Assembly (NCBI RefSeq): GCF_006716425.1
Contig: NZ_VFOZ01000001.1
Coordinates: forward strand, 3,038,001-3,102,000
DNA: 64,000 nt
Origin: Actinoallomurus bryophytorum
Lineage (GTDB): Bacteria; Actinomycetota; Actinomycetes; Streptosporangiales; Streptosporangiaceae
Reading direction: 5' to 3'
Shown: positions 51,960 through 60,316 of the stretch, in pieces
How the letters are laid out: the number at the start of each line of letters is the position of its first letter
Position numbering within the stretch: the first letter of the stretch is position 1
Translations under genes and position numbers: made by a program
The notes under the pieces: generated by a model
Told to the model about the DNA's origin: nothing
Seen by the model: only the letters and a program-made list of their open reading frames with translations
Databases searched by the model: none

Positions 51960-53422
51960 CGGGAGGTCTCGTTCCGCTCGTGCTGGTGGCGGGAGAGCGC
52001 GACCAGATGCCGGCGGATCTCGTCGATCGTCGGCTCCCCGAACTGGAGACCGACCGAGAAGTTGAACTCGTCGCGTTGCCGCATCGACTCGTCCACGCCC
52101 AGGTCGGTGAGGTCCACTGCCGTGTAATTCAGAAGCCGGGTGGCGGTGTAGCGGCCGGTGGCCATCAGTCTGGTCCACTCGGGTGTGCCGGGGTAGGGGC
52201 GGAATTCGAACACTGAGGCGCGGAAGCTGCCCGGACGGTGATCGGTGAGGTCCCACAGCTCGTGTACGAGCTGGACGGTTTCGTCGAGCTCGGCGCGGGT
52301 TTCGGTGGGGAAGCCGAGGATGAAGTAGCCCTTGACCTTGATGCCGCGCGAGGTGAGGCGGCCGACGACCGAGCGGACCATGTCCGGGGTGATCCGTTTG
52401 TCGATGTAAGACAACACGCGCGCGCTGCCGGACTCGATGCCGAGCGCGACCTCGCGTAGGCCGTTGGCGGCGAGCAGGTCGAGGGTGGCGTCGTCGACCC
52501 GATCCAGGACGTTGATCCGGCCAGTCGCGTCCCACACCGCCCAGTCCCCGACATCGGCCCGGTCGAACGCGGTCATCATCGTGTTGATGACACGCCGTGC
52601 GCCGAGGAACAGGTCATCCACGAACCGGAACGCGGTCACGCCGTACAGCTCGGCGAGCAGGTCCATTTCGTGCAGGATGCTCTCGGGGGCTCGGGTCCGG
52701 ATCGTCACGTCAGGGTTCGCGGACACCGCCGCGCCGCAGAATGAGCAGTCATAGGGGCACCCGCGGGCACCGACCATGTTCGCCTCGATCCGACCGTCTG
52801 CGCGGTAGGGGTCTTGAGCGAGGAAGGCCCGGTCGACGAACGGCAGGTGATCGATGTCAGGGGCGAGATGCCGGCCGCTGCCGGGGCGTCCGCCGCTGAC
52901 GGGCGTCTTCCGGATCGGGTCTGTCCACATGACCGCAGGTAAGTCGGCGCGGTTGCGGTGATCGGCGAGGAGCTCGGCGACGCGGGTTTCGGCCTCGCCT
53001 AAGACCAGCGCCTCACAGCGCAGCATGCGGGGGTCGGCGAGGATCTCCACGGGCATCGCCTTGGCCTGGTGGCCGCCGGCCATCACCATCGTCTGTGGGT
53101 CGAGTTGTCCGGCGATCTGGGCGGAGATCTCATAGGTCGGGGCAAGGAGGTTGAAGGCTGCCCAGCGGGGCGTCAGGTCGTTGATCGTGCGGACGATCTG
53201 CGCGATCGGCATGCCGCGGGCCTCGGCGTCCAAGATGCCGACGTTGAACCCGCGCTGAGCGGCGTATGTGGCGATGTAGGCCATGCCGAGGACCGGCAGC
53301 GTGTAGTCGTTGACGCGGGGACGTTCCGCGTAGTCGCGGAGAGGCGCGTTGACGAACAGGCAGTCAAGCGGGCGCGTGGAATCGGCACCCAGGACGAGTG
53401 AAGGGTTAGGACGAGCCTCCAT
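51956..53422 (-). CDS. B12-binding-type radical SAM protein
   Basis: Protein of 488 residues. N-terminal cobalamin-binding-like Rossmann region (about 18-165; LDCLFVNAPLRDYAERP, TLPVLGMAYIATYAAQRGF, LVLGEAETRVAELL), then a radical SAM barrel with the cluster motif GCPYDCSFCG (Cys222, 226, 229) and GIESGSARVLSYIDK. The DxHxxG cobalamin ligand motif is not seen, so B12 use is uncertain. Methylation or rearrangement of a nucleotide or small molecule is inferred from neighbours. It overlaps the HhH gene by 17 nt and the kinase gene by 4 nt. Confidence 0.87.
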   Translation of the reverse strand: MEARPNPSLVLGADSTRPLDCLFVNAPLRDYAERPRVNDYTLPVLGMAYIATYAAQRGFNVGILDAEARGMPIAQIVRTINDLTPRWAAFNLLAPTYEISAQIAGQLDPQTMVMAGGHQAKAMPVEILADPRMLRCEALVLGEAETRVAELLADHRNRADLPAVMWTDPIRKTPVSGGRPGSGRHLAPDIDHLPFVDRAFLAQDPYRADGRIEANMVGARGCPYDCSFCGAAVSANPDVTIRTRAPESILHEMDLLAELYGVTAFRFVDDLFLGARRVINTMMTAFDRADVGDWAVWDATGRINVLDRVDDATLDLLAANGLREVALGIESGSARVLSYIDKRITPDMVRSVVGRLTSRGIKVKGYFILGFPTETRAELDETVQLVHELWDLTDHRPGSFRASVFEFRPYPGTPEWTRLMATGRYTATRLLNYTAVDLTDLGVDESMRQRDEFNFSVGLQFGEPTIDEIRRHLVALSRHQHERNETSR

Positions 53423-54191
53423 GGTGTGCTCCCCATGCCAAGGTGAAGAGGGTTAAGGGTCCGAGCTGGTCGCCTGCCAGGTGGCGCCATCGAGCGGCGA
53501 AGGCGTTCTCTTTCTCGGGCCAGGCGATGTCAGGGGCGGCTGTAGCCGCCCATTTGCGGACGGCGAGGTCGCCGTGCGGGTAGAGCGTCCAGTCGTGGGT
53601 GAAGTCCGCGACGGTGGCGCCGGCCGTCCATGGACCGACTCGGGGTACGGTCTGCAGCTCCTCGACGAGCTGCGCGGGAGGGAGGTCGCACCACTTGCCG
53701 CCCTGTTCGAGGACGGCCGCCGCGGCGGCCTGGAGCGGGCGGCGTTTGAACGACATGCCGAGCGAGGTGAACGCGTCGGCGGGCAGATTCGCGACCGTGG
53801 CTGCGTCTGGCATGAGGTGTACGACGCCGTGGTGGGAGTCGACCGGCCGCCCATGAGCGGTGCGGAATCTGTGATGGAGGATGCGGGCCTGATCAGCGCG
53901 TATGACCTGTCTGATGATGGCGGTCGCGAGCGCGTCCCAAAGATCGGGGGTGCGCCACCGCACCACGGCGCCGATCGTGGTGAGGCTACCCCGCAGTGAG
54001 ACGGGCACCGATGGCGGAATCGACGTCAGCTCGATCACCTGCGGCTGAAGTGAGGCCGACCCGCAGGCTTGCCAACTGTTGCCGACCACGGTCGCCACGA
54101 ACTCGGTGCCGGACGAGAAGGCCCGAAGCCAGATGCCGTCATTGAACGTCCACCCTGGGTGCTCGTGCATCACGATCGTCATGCGGCTCAT
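53406..54191 (-). CDS. HhH-GPD DNA glycosylase (AlkA-like)
   Basis: Base-excision-type protein of 261 residues. Helix-hairpin-helix VPRVGPWTAGATVADF near 190, catalytic-Asp loop PHGDLAVRKW a little later (Asp in GDLAVRK), and the preceding helical core LWDALATAIIRQVIRADQA. AlkA-like enzymes remove alkylated bases. ATG 54191 follows AGGAG. First gene of the overlapping run with radical SAM, kinase and NUDIX genes, an unusual mix that points to nucleotide modification or its repair rather than general alkylation repair. Confidence 0.83.
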   Translation of the reverse strand: MSRMTIVMHEHPGWTFNDGIWLRAFSSGTEFVATVVGNSWQACGSASLQPQVIELTSIPPSVPVSLRGSLTTIGAVVRWRTPDLWDALATAIIRQVIRADQARILHHRFRTAHGRPVDSHHGVVHLMPDAATVANLPADAFTSLGMSFKRRPLQAAAAAVLEQGGKWCDLPPAQLVEELQTVPRVGPWTAGATVADFTHDWTLYPHGDLAVRKWAATAAPDIAWPEKENAFAARWRHLAGDQLGPLTLFTLAWGAHHGGSS

Positions 54192-54261
54192 CGTCTCCTC
54201 TCAGTGACAGCCGTGGCTACGAAACGCCGGCCCGGCCAATCCCGCAGTCCGGCCACCGGCA

Positions 54262-54801
54262 TCAGCCGGCGGGAACCCAGAATCTGAGCTTGCCGTCCTG
54301 CTCGTCCTCGAGCGCACCCTTGCTCTTCTCGATCACCCGGCGGGAGGCGGTGTTGTCGCTTTCGCAGGTGACCAGCACGGGATCGATGCCGAGGCTCCTG
54401 GCGAGGGGCAGGATCTCCTGAAGCATCCGGCTTGCGTGGCCGTGCCGGCGTGCGCTGGTCCGTACGTCGTAGCCGATATGGCCGCCCTCCCTGAGCAGGT
54501 GGTCGGTCAGCCGGTGCCGGATCTGGATGCGGCCGAGATACTCGTCGCCTTCGATGAGCCAGCGGGTGGTCGCGGGGACCCAGCCTTCCGGGCGGGGTGT
54601 CTCCTCCCGCGGCTGGGCGAGCAGGTCGGCCACGTAGGCGGCGAAGCCCGCCTCCGTGTGCCAGGTGTGACCGTAGGTCTGGTGGTCGTGCCCGATCACG
54701 GTCGCGTCGTCCTGGCCGCCGCGGCCCTCGGCACGGAACTCGGCCATCGCGGCGAGGAACGAGCTGTGGACGCTGACGGTCGGCGGCACGAGACGAGGCA
54801 T
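54262..54801 (-). CDS. GNAT N-acetyltransferase
   Basis: Acetyltransferase of 179 residues, RimJ/RimL-like branch: WLIEGDEYLGRIQIRHRLTD, IGYDVRTSARRHGHASRML with the acetyl-CoA loop RRHGHAS, then VTCESDNTASRRVIEKSKG. ATG 54801 has GAAGGAG close upstream; the longer frame to 54849 is Arg/Pro-rich. Ends 70 nt before the HhH start on the same strand, so co-transcription is possible. Substrate unknown. Confidence 0.84.
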   Translation of the reverse strand: MPRLVPPTVSVHSSFLAAMAEFRAEGRGGQDDATVIGHDHQTYGHTWHTEAGFAAYVADLLAQPREETPRPEGWVPATTRWLIEGDEYLGRIQIRHRLTDHLLREGGHIGYDVRTSARRHGHASRMLQEILPLARSLGIDPVLVTCESDNTASRRVIEKSKGALEDEQDGKLRFWVPAG

Positions 54802-54972
54802 GCTCCTTCGTACCGGGCCGGGCCGCCGACCGGCAACGGGATTTCGCATCGGGCCTGGTCACAGGCGCCGGATCCGGACCGGCTCGGGGAATCTGGCGGA
54901 ATCCAGTCCCCAGAGACATAGTGATGGCCTGCGGTACGCGTCTCAACGGGAGACGGAACCCCGGAGGTGACG

Positions 54973-55485
54973 ATGGATGCCGCAGCGGAGCGGGACTTTC
55001 GCGAGTTCGTGGAAGCCCGCTCGTCGACCCTTATGCGCGTGGCCTTCCTCCTCACCGGAGGTGATCAGCACGCGGCCGAGGACCTGCTGCAGACCGCTCT
55101 CGTCAAGGCCGCGGCGCGCTGGCGAGGGGTGGACAGCCCAGAAGGATACGTACGCCGTGTGATGTATCGCCAGCAGATCAGCTGGTGGCGGCTCAAGTGG
55201 CACCGGCACGAGACCAACGTCGCCGTGCCTCCCGAAAGGGCCACGGAGGACGCCACCTCCGCGACGGATCTGAAGATGGCCGTGCGGCAGGCGCTCGCTC
55301 GGCTCACGCCGCGGCAGCGGACCGTGCTCGTGCTGCGATTCTTCGAGGATCTGCCCGAGGCCGAGGTCGCCCGGCTGCTCGACTGCAGTGTCGGCACGGT
55401 ACGGAGTACCACTCATCGATCCCTGGCCCGGCTTCGCGTCCTGGCCCCCGAGCTGAGAGAGACCACGAAGGAGGTCCGGCAGTGA
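54973..55485 (+). CDS. SigE-family RNA polymerase sigma factor (ECF)
   Basis: Sigma-70 region 2/4 protein of 170 residues: region 2 DFREFVEARSSTLMRVAFLL, LLQTALVKAAARWRGVDSPE, YVRRVMYRQQISWWR; region 4 LARLTPRQRTVLVLRFFEDL, EVARLLDCSVGTVRSTTHRS. This subgroup is widespread in actinomycetes. ATG 54973 is placed 5 nt after GGAGG; GTG 54967 overlaps the ribosome site. Its stop overlaps the start of a membrane partner gene (GTGA at 55482-55485), the usual sigma/partner layout. Confidence 0.92.
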   Translation: MDAAAERDFREFVEARSSTLMRVAFLLTGGDQHAAEDLLQTALVKAAARWRGVDSPEGYVRRVMYRQQISWWRLKWHRHETNVAVPPERATEDATSATDLKMAVRQALARLTPRQRTVLVLRFFEDLPEAEVARLLDCSVGTVRSTTHRSLARLRVLAPELRETTKEVRQ

Positions 55486-56603
55486 ACACCGAGACGCACC
55501 TGCGGCAGACCCTCGAAGAGTGGTCCGAAGACGCACGCGTACCCACCGGGCTCGCCGACCGCGCGCTGCGACGGCGCACCGGACGGCGCGTCGCCAAGGT
55601 CGCACTGGCGGTGGGTGCGGCGGCGATCCTCGCCGGGACGGGAGCAGTGGCGATCGGCACACGGTCCGGGGCGCCTCCCGTCGCGCGGCCGGTGGACACC
55701 TCGCTGCACACCGACCCCGACCACGCGCCTCCCCAGCGGTTCGTCGCCGCCGGCCAGGTCGCCCTCTCCGCCTACTACGTCGGCCAGGGCGATCCGCGCA
55801 AGTTCACGCGTACCTGGTATCTCTACGATCCCGCCTCGGGGGGGTACAAGAAGGTCCCCTGGGCATGGCTCGACGTGGCGCCCGGTCTGGGGCAGGCGGC
55901 CGTGCTCGACGGGCCGCTGCCGACCACGCGTGTCGGCATCCTCGACATGAAGACGCAGCGGGTCACCCACTGGATCCCGCTCAAGGCCGCGGCAGGCGGC
56001 CTCTCGTGGTCGCCGGACGGCCGGCAGCTGCTCGTGACGACGTATGCGCGGGATCCGGACAAGATGGGTTCGACTCCCTTTTCGGGCGCGCGGACCGGGT
56101 TCATCGTGATCGACGTCAAATCCAGAAAGGCGCATTTCCACAGTCTTCTGTACGACCGCGAGAACCAGAACACCAGACAGGACTTCGGCTGGAGCAGGAG
56201 CGGCAAACTGATCTGGGCGCCACGTCTGACCACACCGTTCAGGGACTTCTACACCCTGAACGGCGAGCCGCAGGGCCCGCCCCCGAACGAGGCGGACCGG
56301 CAGGATCCGGCCGGCATCTCGCCGAACGGCCGCCTCATCGCCCGGTCGGGACCGCCGCCGGGCCCGAACACCGTCGTCAACGACCTGCAGACCGGGAAAC
56401 AGGTCGGCGTCCAGCCGATGGAACAGTTGCGCGCCTGGGCCGACGACACCCATCTCATCGCCCTGGGCTGTCTTCCGAACGCCTGCGGAAGCAAGGGCGA
56501 GTACTACAACCGGCTCGTCCTCATCGACCTCAGCGGCAAGACGATAATCCCCCTGACCGGCTACAAGAAGGGCGGATGGGAGCCGATCTTCACCCACCGC
56601 TGA
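55482..56603 (+). CDS. Membrane-anchored beta-propeller-like partner of the sigma factor
   Basis: Protein of 373 residues: cytoplasmic N-terminus of ~43 residues with an RRRTGRRVAK patch, one transmembrane helix (VALAVGAAAILAGTGAVAI), then an exterior beta-propeller/TolB-like domain with GLSWSPDGRQLLVTTYA and GWSRSGKLIWAPR strands. This arrangement behind a SigE-family sigma gene is common in actinomycetes and may sense an exterior signal, though no canonical anti-sigma motif is visible. GTG 55482 follows AAGGAGG. Confidence 0.82.
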   Translation: MNTETHLRQTLEEWSEDARVPTGLADRALRRRTGRRVAKVALAVGAAAILAGTGAVAIGTRSGAPPVARPVDTSLHTDPDHAPPQRFVAAGQVALSAYYVGQGDPRKFTRTWYLYDPASGGYKKVPWAWLDVAPGLGQAAVLDGPLPTTRVGILDMKTQRVTHWIPLKAAAGGLSWSPDGRQLLVTTYARDPDKMGSTPFSGARTGFIVIDVKSRKAHFHSLLYDRENQNTRQDFGWSRSGKLIWAPRLTTPFRDFYTLNGEPQGPPPNEADRQDPAGISPNGRLIARSGPPPGPNTVVNDLQTGKQVGVQPMEQLRAWADDTHLIALGCLPNACGSKGEYYNRLVLIDLSGKTIIPLTGYKKGGWEPIFTHR

Positions 56604-56645
56604 AGGACGCCCCCGGCCCCTACGAATGAAGTCATGAGGCCGGGG

Positions 56646-56659
56646 ATGACAAATGTCAT
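56646..56659. promoter_or_regulatory. Palindromic operator upstream of an ABC exporter
   Basis: ATGACA-AA-TGTCAT has perfect 6-bp arms and lies 59 bp before the exporter ATPase start. Short ATGAC/GTCAT palindromes are typical targets of DesR/LiaR-type response regulators, and one is encoded at the end of this operon (59592). Confidence 0.5.
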
Positions 56660-56718
56660 CGCGAACACAGGATCGGCGGCACTACGCCGTCGACCTGCGC
56701 GAATTTAGCGTTATCCCC

Positions 56719-57600
56719 ATGAACGCGATCACATTCGCCGGGGTGTCGAAGAGTTACGACACGGTCCGCGCCGTCGAGACCCTCGACCTGGAGATCGGCT
56801 CCGGTCAGGCCGTCGCACTGCTGGGGCCCAACGGCGCCGGCAAGTCCACCTCCATCGGGATGCTGCTCGGGCTCGTACGCCCGTCGGGCGGCACCGTCAG
56901 CGTCTTCGGCGACACCCCGGACGCCGCCGTCCGTACCGGCAAGATCGGGGCGATGCTCCAGGACGGCGAGCTGGTCGCCGGGCTGACCGTACGCGAGGTC
57001 GTCGAGTTCGTCCGCCGCCTCTACCCCGAGCCGCTGCCGCTCGACGAGGTGCTGTCGCTCGCGAACCTCACGTCCCTGGCCAAGCGTCGCGCCGACCGGC
57101 TGTCGGGCGGGCAGGCCCAGCGCGTGCGCTTCGCACTCGCGATCGCGGGCGCGCCCCAGCTGCTGGTGCTGGACGAGCCGACCTCGGCGATGGACGTCGA
57201 GTCCCGCCGGTCGTTCTGGGCGAGCATGCGCGCGTACGCGGCGGGTGGCCGGACCATCCTGTTCGCCACCCATTACCTGGAGGAGGCGGACGAGAACGCC
57301 GACCGGGTCATCGTGATGGCACGCGGCCGGATCGTCGCCGACGGCACCGCCGAGGAGATCAAGGCCTCCGCCGGCGGCCGTACGGTCCGTTTCACGGTCG
57401 GCGACCAGCCCACGGCCGGGCTGGAGGCGCTTCCCGGCGTCACGGGCATCGAGGTACGCGGCGGCTCCGCGCAGTTGCTCACCACCGACCCCGACGCGAC
57501 CGTGCAGGCGCTGTACGCCTCCGGCATCCAGGTCCGCGACCTGGAGGTCAAGGGCGCCGACCTCGAAGAGGCGTTCCTCTCCCTCACCGGCGACAACTGA
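56719..57600 (+). CDS. ABC exporter ATP-binding protein
   Basis: ATPase of 293 residues: Walker [10 protein letters not shown], signature LSGGQAQRV, Walker B LLVLDEPTSAMD, H-loop ATHYLEE. C-terminal region ends DLEEAFLSLTGDN as in drug-type exporters. ATG 56719 has no ribosome site; the longer frame from 56653 includes an operator and is unlikely. Followed after 29 nt by its permease and then by a two-component pair, a typical regulated exporter unit (YvfS/DrrAB-like). Confidence 0.9.
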   Translation: MNAITFAGVSKSYDTVRAVETLDLEIGSGQAVALLGPNGAGKSTSIGMLLGLVRPSGGTVSVFGDTPDAAVRTGKIGAMLQDGELVAGLTVREVVEFVRRLYPEPLPLDEVLSLANLTSLAKRRADRLSGGQAQRVRFALAIAGAPQLLVLDEPTSAMDVESRRSFWASMRAYAAGGRTILFATHYLEEADENADRVIVMARGRIVADGTAEEIKASAGGRTVRFTVGDQPTAGLEALPGVTGIEVRGGSAQLLTTDPDATVQALYASGIQVRDLEVKGADLEEAFLSLTGDN

Positions 57601-57629
57601 CTTTCGCAGAGCCCCCGAAAGGACTTCCG

Positions 57630-58373
57630 ATGCTTCGCTACCTCGTACTGGAGATCCGGCGGACGTTCCGCGACCGGCGCTTCGTCTTCTTCACCCTCGC
57701 CGTCCCGGTCTGCTTCTACCTGCTGTGGTCCAACATCTTCACCAAGAGCACCGATCTGGACGCCGATACCGGCCTGAACGCCAAGACGTACCTGCTGGTC
57801 TCGATGGCCGCCTTCGGTGCCCTGGGCGCGTCGCTGACCACGACCGGCGCACGGCTGGCCGCCGAACGCCAGAGCGGCTGGCTGCGGCAGCTGCAGGTGA
57901 CGCCGCTGCGGCCGTGGAGCGTGATCACCACGAAGGTCATCGCGTCGATGTGCCTGGCGCTGCCGGCCGTCGTCCTGGTCGGGCTCACCGCGGTCCTGAC
58001 CCAGCACGTGCACCTGTCGGCGGGCGAGTGGGCCGCATTCGTCGGCGCGATGTGGGTGGGCACGCTTCCCTTCGCCGCGCTCGGCACGCTGATCGGCTCG
58101 CTCGTCAGCCCGGATGCCGCCCAGCCGCTCACCGTGGCGTGCTACTTCGGCCTGTCGATCCTCGGCGGCGTGTGGATGTCGGTGAGCATCCTGCCCAAGA
58201 CGCTGCGGACCATCGCGCACTGGACGCCCTCGAACCGCTTCGCCGACCTCGGCTGGAGCATCGCCGCCGGGCACACACCGCCCGCGTCGGACGCCCTGAT
58301 CCTCGCCGGCTGGACCGCGATCCTCGGCGCCCTTGCGATCATCGCCTACCGTCGCGCTACCGTTCGCTCCTGA
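57630..58373 (+). CDS. ABC-2 exporter permease
   Basis: Membrane subunit of 247 residues with six hydrophobic helices, ABC-2 type. Begins LRYLVLEIRRTFRDRRFVFF; the long loop ERQSGWLRQLQVTPLRPWSV is typical of the family. AAAGGA lies before ATG 57630. The stop overlaps the histidine kinase start (TGATG at 58371-58375). Partner of the ATPase at 56719; substrate unknown. Confidence 0.9.
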   Translation: MLRYLVLEIRRTFRDRRFVFFTLAVPVCFYLLWSNIFTKSTDLDADTGLNAKTYLLVSMAAFGALGASLTTTGARLAAERQSGWLRQLQVTPLRPWSVITTKVIASMCLALPAVVLVGLTAVLTQHVHLSAGEWAAFVGAMWVGTLPFAALGTLIGSLVSPDAAQPLTVACYFGLSILGGVWMSVSILPKTLRTIAHWTPSNRFADLGWSIAAGHTPPASDALILAGWTAILGALAIIAYRRATVRS

Positions 58374-59548
58374 TGACCTCCCTGATGCCCTTCGACCCCG
58401 AGCGAGCGTCCTCGCCCACGCGCTGGCGGCGTGCGGTGTGGACCTCGCTCGGTCTGGTCTATCTCTTCGTCTGGCCGGCGAGCACCGTGTTCGGGCACGG
58501 TCACTCCACCGGCGAGAGCGTCGTACGGCTGGTGGCACTGCTCTCCTACGCCGCGAGCTACATCGGCCTGATCATCGTCAACAACCCGTGGACCGGCATC
58601 ACGACCCGGTCCGCCTACGTGATGCTCGGCGTCACGGCCGTCCTGGCGATCGCCTATCCGATCGTGTTCGGCGCGAACTGGGTCGGGCTGCCGATCTACC
58701 TCGGTGTCGCGTGCGCCATGACCCTCCCGCCGCGCTGGGCGGGGCGAGGTGTCATCGCTTCGACCGCGCTGACGTTCGTCATGTGCACCGCGCTCGGGGC
58801 GGAGGGCGGCACGCTGGCGCTGCTGACCTTCGAGACGCTGACCGTCGGCCTGCTGATGCTGGCCTTCCGTACCAGCCGGATCCTCGTGGTGGAGCTACGG
58901 GAGGCGCGTGGCGAGGTCGCCCGGCTCGCCGCCAACGAGGAGCGGCTGCGCATCGCCCGCGACCTGCACGACCTGCTCGGGCACACGCTGTCGCTGATCG
59001 TGCTCAAGAGCGAGGTGGCCACCCGTCTGGCCGACCGCGACGTGGCGCGGAGCATCGCCGAGGTCAACGACATCGAGGCGGTGGCCCGCCAGGCCCTGGC
59101 CGACGTACGCGAGGCGATCTCCGGCTACAACCAGCGGAACCTCACCGACGAGCTGGAGAACTCTCGCGGCGTGCTGGCCGCCGCCGACATCGAGGTCACC
59201 GTCAAGACCTCGGGGGCCCCGCTGCCCGACCAGCTCGACGGCCTGTTCGGCTGGGCGGTACGCGAGGGCGTGACCAACATCGTCCGGCACTCACGCGCCC
59301 GTACGGCCACCATCTCCGTGCACCGGCAGGGCGCCACGGCCGTGCTGGACATCACCGACGACGGCACGGCGGGCGAGGAGCCCGCTTCGACGTCCGGCAA
59401 CGGTCTGCGGGGGCTCGGCGAGCGGGTCGCGTTGTCGGGCGGCACCGTCGAGGCCGGACCGCGTGCGGACGGCGGGTTCCGGCTGACCGTACGCGCGCCG
59501 ATCGCGGCACCGGCGTCACGCGAGCCCGCGGGCGAACCGGCCTCCTGA
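58373..59548 (+). CDS. DesK-type sensor histidine kinase
   Basis: Kinase of 391 residues. About six membrane helices to ~residue 165, coiled coil, HisKA_3 (ERLRIARDLHDLLGHTLSLI) and a reduced HATPase_c (WAVREGVTNIVRHSRA, STSGNGLRGLGERV). In the DesK family such kinases sense membrane state. ATG 58373 overlaps the permease stop by one base. The response regulator follows 43 nt later. The pair probably controls the ABC exporter upstream. Confidence 0.9.
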   Translation: MTSLMPFDPERASSPTRWRRAVWTSLGLVYLFVWPASTVFGHGHSTGESVVRLVALLSYAASYIGLIIVNNPWTGITTRSAYVMLGVTAVLAIAYPIVFGANWVGLPIYLGVACAMTLPPRWAGRGVIASTALTFVMCTALGAEGGTLALLTFETLTVGLLMLAFRTSRILVVELREARGEVARLAANEERLRIARDLHDLLGHTLSLIVLKSEVATRLADRDVARSIAEVNDIEAVARQALADVREAISGYNQRNLTDELENSRGVLAAADIEVTVKTSGAPLPDQLDGLFGWAVREGVTNIVRHSRARTATISVHRQGATAVLDITDDGTAGEEPASTSGNGLRGLGERVALSGGTVEAGPRADGGFRLTVRAPIAAPASREPAGEPAS

Positions 59549-59591
59549 AGTCCTGTCTTCCACAGGCTGTGGATCATCTAGAGTCACTGGC

Positions 59592-60197
59592 GTGATCCGC
59601 GTGCTGCTCGCCGAGGATCAGGGCATGGTGCGCGGCGCGCTCGCGACCCTCCTGAACCTCGAAGACGACATCGAGGTGGTCGGTGAGGCGGCGAACGGCG
59701 ATGAGGCTCTCGCCGTCGCCGCGGACTCCCGGCCCGACGTCGCGCTGCTCGACATCGAGATGCCCGGCAAGGATGGCATCACCACGGCCGCCGAACTCCG
59801 CACGACGCTTCCGGACTGCCGCGTCGTCATCCTCACGACGTTCGGCCGGCCGGGATACCTCCGGCGCGCGATGGAGGCGGGGGCGTCGGCGTTCCTGGTC
59901 AAGGACAGTCCGGCGCAGGAGCTCGCGGCCGCGATCCGGCGCGTCCTCGCCGGCGAACGCGTGATCGACCCGGCGCTGGCCGCCGCGGCGCTGAGCGCCG
60001 GCCCCAACCCGCTGTCCCCGCGCGAATGCGACGTCCTCGCCGCCTCCGCCGACGGGTCCACCATCGGCGACGTCGCCGTACGGCTGCGCCTGTCCGAGGG
60101 CACCGTGCGCAACTACCTGTCCGCGGCGATCCGCAAGACCTCGGCCCGCAACCGCATCGAGGCCGTACAGACCGCCCAGCGCCAGGGCTGGCTCTGA
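59592..60197 (+). CDS. DesR/NarL-type response regulator
   Basis: Regulator of 201 residues. Receiver: VLLAEDQGMVRGAL, Asp in ALLDIEMPGKDG, Thr in ILTTFGRPG, Lys in FLVKDSP. LuxR HTH: LSPRECDVLAASADGSTIGD, VAVRLRLSEGTVRNYLSAAI. GTG 59592. Its last 78 bp recur, with about 90% identity and a 1-bp deletion, at 63581-63656. The likely operator is the ATGACA/TGTCAT palindrome before the exporter. Confidence 0.92.
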   Translation: MIRVLLAEDQGMVRGALATLLNLEDDIEVVGEAANGDEALAVAADSRPDVALLDIEMPGKDGITTAAELRTTLPDCRVVILTTFGRPGYLRRAMEAGASAFLVKDSPAQELAAAIRRVLAGERVIDPALAAAALSAGPNPLSPRECDVLAASADGSTIGDVAVRLRLSEGTVRNYLSAAIRKTSARNRIEAVQTAQRQGWL

Positions 60198-60316
60198 CCC
60201 GGGACCTCGCGAACAAGATCATCAATGATTTGCCAAACCGACATTTCGTGACACTCCGGGAAGATCCACAGAGCTGTAGAGTTCGGGACTCTTCCCCCGT
60301 GAATCGAAGGCCGTAC

